In this document: positions 27,195-35,665 of the stretch, piece by piece
How the letters are laid out: every line of letters starts with the position of its first letter
Numbering within the stretch: position 1 is the first letter of the stretch
From: Brumimicrobium mesophilum
Lineage (GTDB): Bacteria > Bacteroidota > Bacteroidia > Flavobacteriales_D > Crocinitomicaceae
DNA length: 64,000 nucleotides
Reading direction: 5' to 3'
Assembly: GCF_003025005.1 (NCBI RefSeq)
Contig: NZ_PVSS01000008.1
Location: forward strand, 124,001 to 188,000
The notes under the pieces: generated by a model
What the model was told of the DNA's origin: nothing
Seen by the model: the letters and a program-made list of their open reading frames with translations, nothing else
Database searches by the model: none
Translations under genes and position numbers: made by a program

Positions 27195-27229
27195 AAAATT
27201 CTTTTACAACAAGTTGATAAAAGAATTTT
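27195..27229. repeat. 12-bp inverted repeat upstream of the GIY-YIG gene
   Basis: AAAATTCTTTTA at 27195-27206 and its perfect complement at 27218-27229 enclose an 11-base loop. It lies between the GIY-YIG start and the larger palindrome. Confidence 0.6.
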
Positions 27230-27235
27230 CACAAG

Positions 27236-27350
27236 GGATGACAATTATCATGGAATGATCTTTTGAAAAAAGGGGATAAAAAACCTGATGCTGCGCGTCA
27301 GGTTTTTTATCCCCTTTTTTCATCCAAAACACACACTTGAGATGTCATCC
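27236..27350. repeat. 115-bp nested palindrome with terminal GGATGACA inverted repeats
   Basis: GGATGACA at 27236-27243 is mirrored as TGTCATCC at 27343-27350, both equally spaced from the centre of the 24-bp perfect stem at 27265-27321. The intervening arms are equal in length but not complementary. The layout is that of a small MITE-like or REP-like unit. Confidence 0.6.
27265..27321. terminator. Bidirectional hairpin with 24-bp perfect stem
   Basis: The arms at 27265-27288 and 27298-27321 are perfectly complementary around a 9-base loop. A-runs on the left and T-runs on the right let it terminate transcription from either side, including read-through from the PKD adhesin gene. Confidence 0.75.
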
Positions 27351-27391
27351 TTTGATCGATATAAATTACAGATTTATATTGATTGAAGGAT
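27347..27391. repeat. Imperfect hairpin next to the palindrome
   Basis: Two 20-base arms pair at 17 of 20 positions around a TACAG loop. The ATCCTT...AAGGAT ends resemble REP-like elements seen in Bacteroidota intergenic DNA. The remainder of this gap (27039-27495) shows no gene. Confidence 0.5.
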
Positions 27392-27452
27392 CTTGTTGGA
27401 GAGCGAAGCCTATATAGACTAATAGAGTTTTCTTTTTTTGTGCTTTTGAATA

Positions 27453-27481
27453 CATATCGCAGCGATGTTGTTTTTGGAGTA
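27453..27481 (+). repeat. Direct repeat of the hemW 3' end, copy 2 (attR-like remnant)
   Basis: These bases match 26686-26714 at 28 of 29 positions and still read HIAAMLFLE followed by a stop (TAA in place of TAG). The in-frame codon two positions before is a stop, so the similarity does not extend upstream. Confidence 0.7.
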
Positions 27482-27495
27482 ACCAAACTTTCCAA

Positions 27496-29658
27496 CTACC
27501 TCAACAAACTAAAATGTCCTTGATGTTCGTGGAAAATTTGACGGTGATTCCTGTATTTAATTCTCCAAACATAAACTCCATCAGGTGCCATTTTACCTTG
27601 AAAAGTTCCATCCCAGCCTTCTTTAGTATTGTCTGTTTCAAAAATTTTATTCCCCCAACGGTTATAAATTTCAAATTGGTAATTGGTTACGTCCAATATA
27701 ATTGGTAAGAAAATCCCATTGTATGAATCATTATCAGGAGTGAATGCAGTAGGGACATACATAGTAGTTTGAGGCTCTACATAAACTTGGTTGTGGGCAG
27801 TATCTTTACAACCAAACTCATTAGTTACTACTTGATATATATGATGATAACCTCCTTCAATATACTGATAACTTAAATTTCTTTTTGTAGTATCAACCGT
27901 GGGTGTAAGTTGATAAAAATGCTGTTCACTGTCTATACTTTGATCACTAATAAAAAATTCCGTTTCAAATACATTTGTTACAGGTGGTGTAACTGTAAAA
28001 TCAGCAATAGGCCGAGGAAAAACTTGAATTAGTTTATGCTTTGTTAAGTCCAAAGTATCAATACAACCTTCAGTTGTCATCATGATTAACGATACATCAT
28101 AATAGCCTGGATTTTCATAAATATGGATTGGGTTTGCTTGGGTTGAAGTTGAACCATCCCCAAAATCCCATAAATAAACCATATCAGAAGTTGTAATACA
28201 GCTATCTAAAAATTGAACTTCACCGGGAGCACAAAAAAGCTTAGGTTCAAATCCAAAATTAATTATTGGTTGAGCATGTACTTCTATTGTATCCACATAA
28301 GTTCCCACACAAGAATTCCAATTTACCGTGTAGGTAACAGGGTAAACACCTGGAACGGCATAAACTACTCCAACAACATCCTCGGTTGTACTTTGATTAG
28401 GCGTTGCGTCAATTCCAAAATCCCATTCAAAAGTTGCCCCAACATCATAATCTCCTTCTCCTACAAAATCGAAAGAATTCCCATCGACGCATTGATCTTT
28501 GGGAGGTTCAAAACTCACATTTATACCATCGAAAACAGTAAAAGTTTGAACTGAAGAGTCAGAACAAGGCCAACCTGGATTCAAATATAAGGTCACATCA
28601 TAAGTTCCATCTGATGGAAAAGTATATGTTGGCTCAAATTGTGTGCTATTGGCATTAGGATCACTTGGTACACCGAAATCCCACAAATAATTTGTACCTC
28701 CGTAACTATTGTTTTCAAATTCAATAGTCAAACCTCCACACTCGCCAACGTATGTGGATAAATCCACTTGTGCTACTATCTCTGCAGCTGCGGAAATATC
28801 ACAATTAAACACAGTAAATAAGAAATCTCTTTTTGTACTACCGATCAAAACTCCGTTTCTGTATTCTTTTACACAAACACCAACAACAAATTTCCCAATC
28901 AAATCGGGAGCAGCAATTAATTGTCCCGTATTTTGGTCAATTGATATTGGTCCGTTAGCCCCAAAAGGTGTAGTTTCAGTAAAACCATTTTCCCAAACGA
29001 CATTGGAATATGGAGGTAAATTAGGTGGATTAGGTGCTGGATTAGCACTAGAACCACCATGTAGAGGAGTACACAGTTCATATTCTAAAACATCTCCATC
29101 AGGGTCAGTTGCACTGTGGTCAAAATTCAAAATGTCATTATTACATAATAAAAGTGGAGGATAATTCTGAAAACGAGGACTACTATTACAAATAACCCCA
29201 CTTGATGAGCCCGGCACTTCCGAAGTGAGTGTTAAACCTTCAGCAGCCGGAGACATTAAATTAATTATTCCAGGACCACGACAACATCTTTCATAGGCCA
29301 AAATGTAGCCATCTGGCGTTGAAGGTAGTGATATTACCTTTTGATAAACAGCTTCTTGAACACAAATGTCTGTTGGAGGTGTTACGCATGGATTGCTAAA
29401 AATAACGGGAAGATTAACACTTCCGGGAAAACCAACAGATTCCGTTCGAATTCGCGCATTTGTTGCTTTATTGAAAATACCTAAATATAATGGCGTGTCA
29501 AAATCGGCCCCATTACTATTGCAATCGCGATAAACCTTAATGGTAACGCGGTATTGATCATTACCTAAACAATCATAATACATCTCACCTCCAACTATGT
29601 GCGAAGCATTAAGTTGAAAGCCAACAATAAGTAATATGATTACAAGTAGGTGTTTCAT
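27496..29658 (-). CDS. PKD-repeat cell-surface protein with type B C-terminal domain
   Basis: From the ATG at 29658 (a GTG 11 codons earlier is less likely) the protein has 720 residues and a signal peptide ending LNA. The mature start SHIVGGEMYYDCLG...YRDCNSNG is a recurring N-terminal module of large gliding-associated Bacteroidota proteins. A Cys-rich beta region (to about 290) is followed by at least three PKD-like repeats with the FDFG-type motifs YLWDFGV, FEWDFGI and YLWDFGDGSTS. The C-terminal domain has VPTAFTPDNDSYNGIF, NRWGNKIFET and WDGTFQG, a slightly degenerate CHU_C motif. It should be secreted by the type IX system and displayed on the surface. It is divergent from the SGNH operon. 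Ligand unknown. Confidence 0.88.
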   Translation of the reverse strand: MKHLLVIILLIVGFQLNASHIVGGEMYYDCLGNDQYRVTIKVYRDCNSNGADFDTPLYLGIFNKATNARIRTESVGFPGSVNLPVIFSNPCVTPPTDICVQEAVYQKVISLPSTPDGYILAYERCCRGPGIINLMSPAAEGLTLTSEVPGSSSGVICNSSPRFQNYPPLLLCNNDILNFDHSATDPDGDVLEYELCTPLHGGSSANPAPNPPNLPPYSNVVWENGFTETTPFGANGPISIDQNTGQLIAAPDLIGKFVVGVCVKEYRNGVLIGSTKRDFLFTVFNCDISAAAEIVAQVDLSTYVGECGGLTIEFENNSYGGTNYLWDFGVPSDPNANSTQFEPTYTFPSDGTYDVTLYLNPGWPCSDSSVQTFTVFDGINVSFEPPKDQCVDGNSFDFVGEGDYDVGATFEWDFGIDATPNQSTTEDVVGVVYAVPGVYPVTYTVNWNSCVGTYVDTIEVHAQPIINFGFEPKLFCAPGEVQFLDSCITTSDMVYLWDFGDGSTSTQANPIHIYENPGYYDVSLIMMTTEGCIDTLDLTKHKLIQVFPRPIADFTVTPPVTNVFETEFFISDQSIDSEQHFYQLTPTVDTTKRNLSYQYIEGGYHHIYQVVTNEFGCKDTAHNQVYVEPQTTMYVPTAFTPDNDSYNGIFLPIILDVTNYQFEIYNRWGNKIFETDNTKEGWDGTFQGKMAPDGVYVWRIKYRNHRQIFHEHQGHFSLLR

Positions 29659-29836
29659 TGCATCTAAATTACATAAAATCAGATTAATCACCTATTCTGA
29701 AATTAATAAAAATATAGAGGTCTAAGAATGCCGATTAATAAAGAGTTACAAGAAATAAATCAAATTTAATTTAAATAATCAGTAGAAAATTTTTGAAAAT
29801 TAAATAAGCGTTCAGTTCAATAAACAACTTCTTGAC

Positions 29837-29844
29837 TACATTTG
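29837..29844 (+). promoter_or_regulatory. -7 promoter box 6 nt before the first SGNH gene
   Basis: TACATTTG fits TAnnTTTG and ends 6 bases before the ATG at 29851. The preferred start therefore excludes the in-frame TTG inside the box. Confidence 0.45.
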
Positions 29845-29850
29845 TATGCG

Positions 29851-31290
29851 ATGCAAAAAGAGATTAAACCTTTTCATATTGTCTTGTTTATTTTAGTATG
29901 CCTAATTATTTTGGGGATAGTCACTTTTGCAGTTCCTTCAGGCAGAAAAGATTTTTTTGGTTATGAATTCCGCTTTTTGTCTCAATCCAAACTTTTAAAG
30001 AATGAAAAGCGAAATGAAGTCAATGTAGATTCACTTTTTGTAGATGTTGACACATCAATGGTTGATTTAAAGGAAGATTCATTAGGCAATGTGAAAAACT
30101 ACAAAATTACTGATGAAGATTTGTTGGCTTATTCTGAAAATGGAAAAGAAAAATTCACAGCTTTCTTTAAACAGTTGAATTCTATTGGAACAGGTAAAAT
30201 TAGAATTTTGCATTACGGAGATTCACAAATTGAAGGTGATCGAGTTACCGCATTTTTGAGGCAAAGATTACAAACTCAATTTGGTGGTAATGGTCCCGGA
30301 TTCATTCCCGCTGTTAATGTTTACGAAACGATAACTTACACACAAACTGTTTCAGATAATTTCCAACGATTTACAAACTTCGGAGGAGAAAAGTTGTCCA
30401 ATAAAAGATATGGAATCATGAATTCTGTTGGGAGATTTACCCCTGAATTTGGAGATTCTGTAAATCGCGACAGTCTGGAAATTGTTAGCGCTTGGATGGA
30501 AGTTGAACCAGGAAGATTGGGTTACAGCAAAGCAAAAAGTTATCAAAGTATCACTTTACATTATTCCGATGCTTTTGCTAAATGTGAGGTGAAAATTTAT
30601 GACAATGATGTATTGGTAAAAACAGATTCCTTGATTCCAGATGGAAAATACCATAAGTTGAAATACACTTTCCCTGGTCAAGTTGGAAAAATAAAGTTTG
30701 AATATTCTGCTAAAATGAGTCCAAATGTGTTGGGTTATACTTTAGATGGAATTAGCGGTTTACAGGTTGACAATATCGCCATGAGAGGATCAAGTGGTAC
30801 TTTTTTTGGGAAAATTGACAACAGTTTGGCAAAGCAAATTTATGACGATCAAAATGTAGAATTATTCATCATGCAATATGGAGGGAATGCGGTTCCTTAC
30901 ATTAAGGATTCTACGGATGTTTCTCAAGTAGTAGGTTATTTTAAAGGACAATTAAACGTGATAAAACGATTAAGACCAAACGCAATGATTATTGTGATTG
31001 GCCCTAGCGACATGTCAACGCTTATTGAAGAAGAGTACAGAACTTATCCTTTGCTTCCGTTTTATGTTGACGAACTTCGTAAAATGACCAAAGAAATTGG
31101 TGGAGCATATTTTGATATGTACGCCGCAATGGGAGGAGAAGATGCAATGGCTGCTTGGGTTGAAAACGGTTTAGCAAGTCAAGACCATGTGCATTTCACC
31201 TTGAAAGGAGCAAGTATTTCAACACAAAAGTTTTATGATGCCTTCATGACATCTTATAATAAATTATCCAAAATCAATGATTCAAAATAA
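29851..31290 (+). CDS. Membrane-anchored SGNH/GDSL-like acyl hydrolase or transferase 1
   Basis: The ATG at 29851 gives 479 residues with one N-terminal membrane helix (about 8-28) and a periplasmic remainder. The SGNH block I motif is ILHYGDSQIEGD with nucleophile Ser125. A mid-domain QYGGNAV supplies the block III Gly/Asn. The C-terminal SQDHVHFTLKG has the Asp-x-x-His pair. The region between about 200 and 310 is an extra beta-sandwich insertion, as in AlgX- and AlgJ-type proteins. With the downstream second SGNH protein and MBOAT it forms an operon, overlapping the next gene by 14 bases. It probably moves acetyl groups to or from a polysaccharide in the periplasm. The polymer is not known. 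Confidence 0.8.
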   Translation: MQKEIKPFHIVLFILVCLIILGIVTFAVPSGRKDFFGYEFRFLSQSKLLKNEKRNEVNVDSLFVDVDTSMVDLKEDSLGNVKNYKITDEDLLAYSENGKEKFTAFFKQLNSIGTGKIRILHYGDSQIEGDRVTAFLRQRLQTQFGGNGPGFIPAVNVYETITYTQTVSDNFQRFTNFGGEKLSNKRYGIMNSVGRFTPEFGDSVNRDSLEIVSAWMEVEPGRLGYSKAKSYQSITLHYSDAFAKCEVKIYDNDVLVKTDSLIPDGKYHKLKYTFPGQVGKIKFEYSAKMSPNVLGYTLDGISGLQVDNIAMRGSSGTFFGKIDNSLAKQIYDDQNVELFIMQYGGNAVPYIKDSTDVSQVVGYFKGQLNVIKRLRPNAMIIVIGPSDMSTLIEEEYRTYPLLPFYVDELRKMTKEIGGAYFDMYAAMGGEDAMAAWVENGLASQDHVHFTLKGASISTQKFYDAFMTSYNKLSKINDSK

Positions 31291-32695
31291 AATTAGATTA
31301 TCTGTTACGTTTGTATTTTTAATGTTCAATTTATTTGGACAAGAGCCCGATTTAGTTGAAAATGACTCTTTATCCATGTCGGAAAAGCTTGATTCAATCA
31401 CTCAATCATTATTGAGCAAAGACAGCGATTCATTGAATGGTTATTTGAATGATGATTTATTCGGAATTATCGACACTTCTGTTCAAAACCAATATCCTTT
31501 CATACAATTTGATAAAAACAACTATCAGTTTTATACCAAAGAAAGTCCGACGTTTGAAAAGTTGTTTTTTGAACTTCAACAAATGGTAAAAACGAAGAAA
31601 GGAAAGTTAAATTTTTATCATATTGGAGGGTCGCATATTCAAGCAGATATTTATACTAATGATATGCGCGAATACTTATTAAATTATTGGGATGATTTAC
31701 CTGGAGAAAGGGCTTTTGTTTTTCCTTTTAAAATGGCAAGAACAAATAATCCATGGAATTATGCTTTTACATCAAATAATGAATGGAAAGGTTATAGATC
31801 TGTAATTCACAGGCCGGATTCTGTTCATTATGGATTGCTAGGAGCCGCAATTGCTTGTACAGATTCAAAAATTGATTTGTCATTTAGATACAAAGGAGAT
31901 AATGAAAACTCTCCGATTGATCACATTCGCGTTTATCATAACAAGGGGGAAATGCCTTATGAAATTAAATACAATTCAGTTAAAAATCCGATAATTCGTC
32001 AGTTTACGAATGAACTACTTGGGTTTACAGATACTTATTTCAAAAAGGAATTTACCACTTTTGATGTTGAGTTTATCAAAATTGCTGATAGTTTGTTGTC
32101 TGATTCGGTAAGAAATGAAGCGCTTTATATTTATGGATTTCAACTCATGAATAATCATCCTGGAATTTCATATACGGCAATTGGAATTAACGGTGCTGGA
32201 TTATATACTTATTTAGAAAATGAGAATTTTACGGAACAATTATCTCAAGCTCCACCAGATTTTTTCGCTTTTTCTGTAGGAACAAATGATGCCAATGTCC
32301 CTTATGATGATTTTGATCCCCAAGTTTATAAAAAGAACCTGGAAGCAATGATGAAAAAAGTATTGCTTGCAAATCCCGATTGTGCGATTCTTTTGACTGT
32401 GCCCAATGACTCCTATTACAAAAGAAGGTATTTGAATAAAAATATTGATAGAGAAAGAACTGTAATTATTGAGCTAGCTAAAAAATATGAGATTCCTGTT
32501 TGGGATTTATATGGAATTATGGGTGAATTGGGTTCGTCAAAAACTTGGTCAACCAACAAATTAATGAAATCCGATTTAGTTCATTTTTCGGTAGGTGGTT
32601 ATCACCTTAAAGGCGATTTATTTTTTGAAGCCTTTTTGAAATGGATAGAGCAAATGGAGAATAAACCTCCGGTAACAATTTTAAATAAAAACTAA
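31277..32695 (+). CDS. Secreted SGNH/GDSL-like acyl hydrolase or transferase 2
   Basis: The 472-residue protein has an N-terminal signal-like segment ending LFGQ. It is a distant paralogue of the preceding protein. Block I is YHIGGSHIQAD, with Ser in place of the GDS order. Block III is FAFSVGTNDANV with the expected Gly/Asn. Block V is SDLVHFSVGGYHL with Asp-x-x-His. A family-type insertion separates the blocks. Overlap with the preceding gene by 14 bases and a TAAATG junction with the MBOAT gene show tight coupling. Two different SGNH partners for one MBOAT is reminiscent of AlgJ plus AlgX in alginate O-acetylation. Which one is the acetyltransferase cannot be told. Confidence 0.8.
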   Translation: MIQNKIRLSVTFVFLMFNLFGQEPDLVENDSLSMSEKLDSITQSLLSKDSDSLNGYLNDDLFGIIDTSVQNQYPFIQFDKNNYQFYTKESPTFEKLFFELQQMVKTKKGKLNFYHIGGSHIQADIYTNDMREYLLNYWDDLPGERAFVFPFKMARTNNPWNYAFTSNNEWKGYRSVIHRPDSVHYGLLGAAIACTDSKIDLSFRYKGDNENSPIDHIRVYHNKGEMPYEIKYNSVKNPIIRQFTNELLGFTDTYFKKEFTTFDVEFIKIADSLLSDSVRNEALYIYGFQLMNNHPGISYTAIGINGAGLYTYLENENFTEQLSQAPPDFFAFSVGTNDANVPYDDFDPQVYKKNLEAMMKKVLLANPDCAILLTVPNDSYYKRRYLNKNIDRERTVIIELAKKYEIPVWDLYGIMGELGSSKTWSTNKLMKSDLVHFSVGGYHLKGDLFFEAFLKWIEQMENKPPVTILNKN

Positions 32696-34360
32696 ATGCA
32701 ACGCCTGCTGGACGTTTTTTCTTTGAATCCTGTGGATTTAACCTTTTCAAGGTTAGATTTCTGGTTGTTCTTTTTGGTGGTAATGATTTTCTTTTCATTC
32801 CTTCACAAGAACAAGCTTGTTCGAAGTATTTATCTCACAGCAATTAGTTTATTCTTTTACTATAAAACGTCTGGACTTTCTGTTTTTATTCTAGTTTTTG
32901 CTTTGGCCTCAAATTATAGTTTTGGTCATTTGATAGCCGCTCAAACCAAACAATCTTCAAGGAAATTTATTTTGGCTATTGGCGTAATCTTGAATGTATT
33001 TGTATTGGCTTATTTCAAATACGCTTATTTCTTTACCACTTCATTCAACGACTTTTTCCATACGAATTACGAGGTTTTCAACATGATTTCCTATTTTAAA
33101 AATGGATTTAGTTCTTATGGTGCAAACGATATTTTTGGGCGATTACTTCTTCCAGCGGGAGTTTCATTCTTTACTTTTAGCTCAATCGGGTATATCGTTG
33201 ATGTTTACCGAAAAGAAGTTCCACCAATTAAAAACGTTTTTCATTATTCATTCTTTATTTCTTTTTTCCCGCATTTAATTTTAGGCCCAATTGTGAGAGC
33301 AAAAGAGTTTGTTCCACAAATCAGTAAACCTTATTCATTAAATAAAGAAGAATTTGGGTGGGCCATATTTCAAATACTAAAAGGGATATTCAAGAAGTTG
33401 GTTCTTGCAGATTATATCGCTGTTCATTTTATTGACAAAATTGTTGATTCACCAGAATCTTACCCCGGATTTGTGAGTTTAGTAGCCATTTTTGCATATT
33501 CTTTACAAATTTATGGAGACTTTTCTGGTTATACCGATATGGCCACTGGAGTAGCCAGATTGATGGGATTCAAATTAATGAAGAACTTCAATTCGCCCTA
33601 TAAATCCTTGAACACAGCCGAGTTTTGGAGAAGATGGCATATTTCACTTGGTAAATGGTGGAAAAGCTATTTATATATTCCGCTAGGAGGAAACAGAACA
33701 GGTGGATTAGCATCAATAACAACGATTTCTATTATATTTTTATTCCTGTTTTTCTTCACGAAATGGTTTTGGTTATTGTATGTTTTGCTGGCTTTTATCG
33801 CAATTTACTTTACCATTCTGTGGCTATTTCCACATGCTAAAAAGATCATTTATCGCGACATGAACTTGTTGATTACTATGGTTGTGGGAGGACTTTGGCA
33901 TAATCCAAACCAAAACTATCTGATTTGGGGAGCGCTCAATGGATTAGGTTTGGTGTTTTATAATCATTGGAAGAAAATTTCACCTTATGAAAATTCAAAT
34001 CATTGGTTAGTTCGGATTTGGAAAATATTCTCCACATTTACATTTATGACCATCGCTAGAATCTGGTTTAGGGTGGAGGGAAAATCCGAACCTTTCGATT
34101 ATTTCAACCACATGGTTTCTAAATTTCAATGGAATATGGACGCCTTCCTCTTGATGTGTACTACTTTCTCAATTCCATTGATTATTTTGGTTTTAGGATT
34201 GATTCTTCATTGGCTTCCAGAAAGAAGTGAAACATGGTTAGAAGATCGATTCTCTAAAACACCTTTTGCAATACAAATTGTAGCGAGTTGTGTGTTTGTG
34301 ATTGGAATTTATCAATTGGTTGCGGATACCTCGAAGCATTTTGTGTACTTCTATTTTTAG
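32696..34360 (+). CDS. MBOAT family O-acyltransferase (AlgI/DltB-like)
   Basis: The 554-residue protein has about 12 membrane helices. The MBOAT core has the RPxPFxxPF-type region here reading LLPAGVSFFTFSSIGYIVDVYR, then the ILGPIVRAKEFVPQI stretch, FWRRWHISLGKWWKSYLYIPLGGNR, and the catalytic His in VVGGLWHNPNQNYLIWGALNG. These are the core motifs of AlgI and related proteins that pass acyl groups across the membrane to an SGNH protein. It starts at the TAAATG junction directly after the second SGNH gene. The usual second His in the WGxxHG motif is Asn here, a substitution also found in other members. It probably supplies acetyl groups for O-acetylation of a surface glycan. Confidence 0.93.
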   Translation: MQRLLDVFSLNPVDLTFSRLDFWLFFLVVMIFFSFLHKNKLVRSIYLTAISLFFYYKTSGLSVFILVFALASNYSFGHLIAAQTKQSSRKFILAIGVILNVFVLAYFKYAYFFTTSFNDFFHTNYEVFNMISYFKNGFSSYGANDIFGRLLLPAGVSFFTFSSIGYIVDVYRKEVPPIKNVFHYSFFISFFPHLILGPIVRAKEFVPQISKPYSLNKEEFGWAIFQILKGIFKKLVLADYIAVHFIDKIVDSPESYPGFVSLVAIFAYSLQIYGDFSGYTDMATGVARLMGFKLMKNFNSPYKSLNTAEFWRRWHISLGKWWKSYLYIPLGGNRTGGLASITTISIIFLFLFFFTKWFWLLYVLLAFIAIYFTILWLFPHAKKIIYRDMNLLITMVVGGLWHNPNQNYLIWGALNGLGLVFYNHWKKISPYENSNHWLVRIWKIFSTFTFMTIARIWFRVEGKSEPFDYFNHMVSKFQWNMDAFLLMCTTFSIPLIILVLGLILHWLPERSETWLEDRFSKTPFAIQIVASCVFVIGIYQLVADTSKHFVYFYF

Positions 34361-34458
34361 TTTTTTGAATATGCACTTCTATTTATTTCTTAAGTAATGG
34401 AATGTATGTTAGACTATAATTAACTTGCGATTAACCTTTAAACTGTTGTTAATGAACG

Positions 34459-34490
34459 CCTCCCCCTTCGGAGGGGGATTAAGGGGGAGG
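34459..34490. repeat. GC-rich hairpin repeat
   Basis: The sequence has the pattern CCTCCCCC-TTCG-GAGGGGG followed by ATTAAGGGGGAGG. The first part folds into a TTCG-type hairpin. It is strikingly GC-rich compared with flanking DNA. Confidence 0.6.
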
Positions 34491-34621
34491 ACTGTTTAAA
34501 TTTGATGAATTTATTAAAATTTCATATGAAAGGAAGCATATTTGAGAATACCTTACAAAACCATTTTTGTTGTCAATCCATTATTAATATCTGACTTGGA
34601 AACTTTAGTTAAACTATTTGA

Positions 34622-34655
34622 TCCTCTCCCTAGTTCCCTCTCCAAAGAGGGATGT
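34622..34655 (-). repeat. Dispersed intergenic repeat, copy A
   Basis: Read on the minus strand this segment matches 41741-41774 almost base for base, including CATCCCTCTTTGGAGAGGGA. It contains a CCCTCT/AGAGGG hairpin. Confidence 0.65.
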
Positions 34656-34738
34656 GCGCACTAACCTCTCTTTACTGATATAATAGACAAGCGTTTTTCT
34701 TAATAACGTCTTTACTGATTTTCGAAACCTTATATAAA

Positions 34739-35539
34739 TTATCTTTTCATAGGAAAATCAAAAGGATCCTTATGCTGATATTCATACCTAAATTTCTCCG
34801 TTATCTTACTTCCATCAATAATTTTATAATCTTTATTTTTCTCATCGAAAGTAGGCGGTTCAATATTCAATTTTTTCGCTGCGAAGGTGTAATATTCCTC
34901 TTTTGACGGATGCATTTCAGCAGATCCATTGAAAATTTTACCCCAGATTGAATTCTCGATAATATGTTCTATAATTCCCATACAATCTTCTTGGTGAATT
35001 AAGTTTACCGGTTCCTCACCACCAGAAATTGTTCTTCCTGTCATGTATTTTGCAGGATTTCTATCTCCACCAACCAATCCTGAAAATCGAACAATAGTCA
35101 ACCTGTCTTTTGCAAAGTCTTCCAACGCTTTTTCAGCATTAATGATGTATGCCGAATTCCTTCGGGTTCCTTCGAGTTCAGCTTCTTCAGTGACTTCTTG
35201 ATTATTATTCGCATAAACAGAAGTTGAACTAATGAAAACTATTTTCGCTGTTGGTTTCAATTGCTTCACAATTTTCATCATAAAATTGCCATATTCTTCC
35301 TTCAAATTTGACGGTGGAATATTCAACAAAATATAGTCTAACTCAGAAAGCCATTTTATTTCCTCATTGGTCTTTTCGCTATCCAAAATATGTCCAACAA
35401 TTCCTTCTTTCTCCAACTTCTCAATTTTGTCTTTTGAAGTTGTTGATCCTTGAACAGTTTTTTGTTCTTGAATCCATTTTTTCGCCATTGGAAGACCTAA
35501 CCAACCACAACCTACTACCCCGTATATTTTTTCACTCAT
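34739..35539 (-). CDS. SDR-type NAD(P)-binding protein (YeeZ-like)
   Basis: The 266-residue cytoplasmic protein starts with a Rossmann motif GVVGCGWLGLPMAKKW (GxGxxG at residues 10-15). It continues with LLNIPPS and VFISSTSVYAN (the SDR Ser/Tyr region) and a Glu-rich segment. This is the pattern of the atypical extended-SDR group containing E. coli YeeZ, usually annotated as an NAD-dependent epimerase/dehydratase-like protein. The substrate is unknown. The catalytic YxxxK is not obvious as such, though Tyr130 (NSAYIINAEKAL) with the following Lys fits it. It is on the minus strand downstream of recA, separated from it by the recA terminator. Confidence 0.75.
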   Translation of the reverse strand: MSEKIYGVVGCGWLGLPMAKKWIQEQKTVQGSTTSKDKIEKLEKEGIVGHILDSEKTNEEIKWLSELDYILLNIPPSNLKEEYGNFMMKIVKQLKPTAKIVFISSTSVYANNNQEVTEEAELEGTRRNSAYIINAEKALEDFAKDRLTIVRFSGLVGGDRNPAKYMTGRTISGGEEPVNLIHQEDCMGIIEHIIENSIWGKIFNGSAEMHPSKEEYYTFAAKKLNIEPPTFDEKNKDYKIIDGSKITEKFRYEYQHKDPFDFPMKR

Positions 35540-35617
35540 GTTTTTCTATAATAGTTTAAAGAGCTAACTTATGAATTATCCATTTAATTTCAAGTAGTAT
35601 TTCTAACTTAACGTAAA

Positions 35618-35645
35618 CAAAAAAGGTGTGGATTGCTCCACACCT
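35618..35645 (-). terminator. Rho-independent terminator of recA
   Basis: On the minus strand AGGTGTGGA and TCCACACCT pair around a 4-base loop and are followed by TTTTTT. It begins about 20 bases past the recA stop codon. Confidence 0.8.
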
Positions 35646-35665
35646 CTCACATAAACGATATGCAA

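Larger units (their letters stand above)
34361..34738. other. Intergenic region with dispersed repeats
   Basis: This 378-base gap between convergent genes has no coding frame. It holds two GC-rich repeats (34459-34490 and 34622-34655) that stand out against the AT-rich surroundings. Confidence 0.55.

Noticed and set aside
27307-27495. Minus-strand open frame of 62 codons beside the GIY-YIG unit
   Set aside because: It runs through the palindrome, the imperfect hairpin and the hemW repeat copy; its protein has no recognisable pattern.
34459-34655. Possible CRISPR array from clustered GC-rich repeats
   Set aside because: There are only two dissimilar units, no regular spacers and no cas genes.
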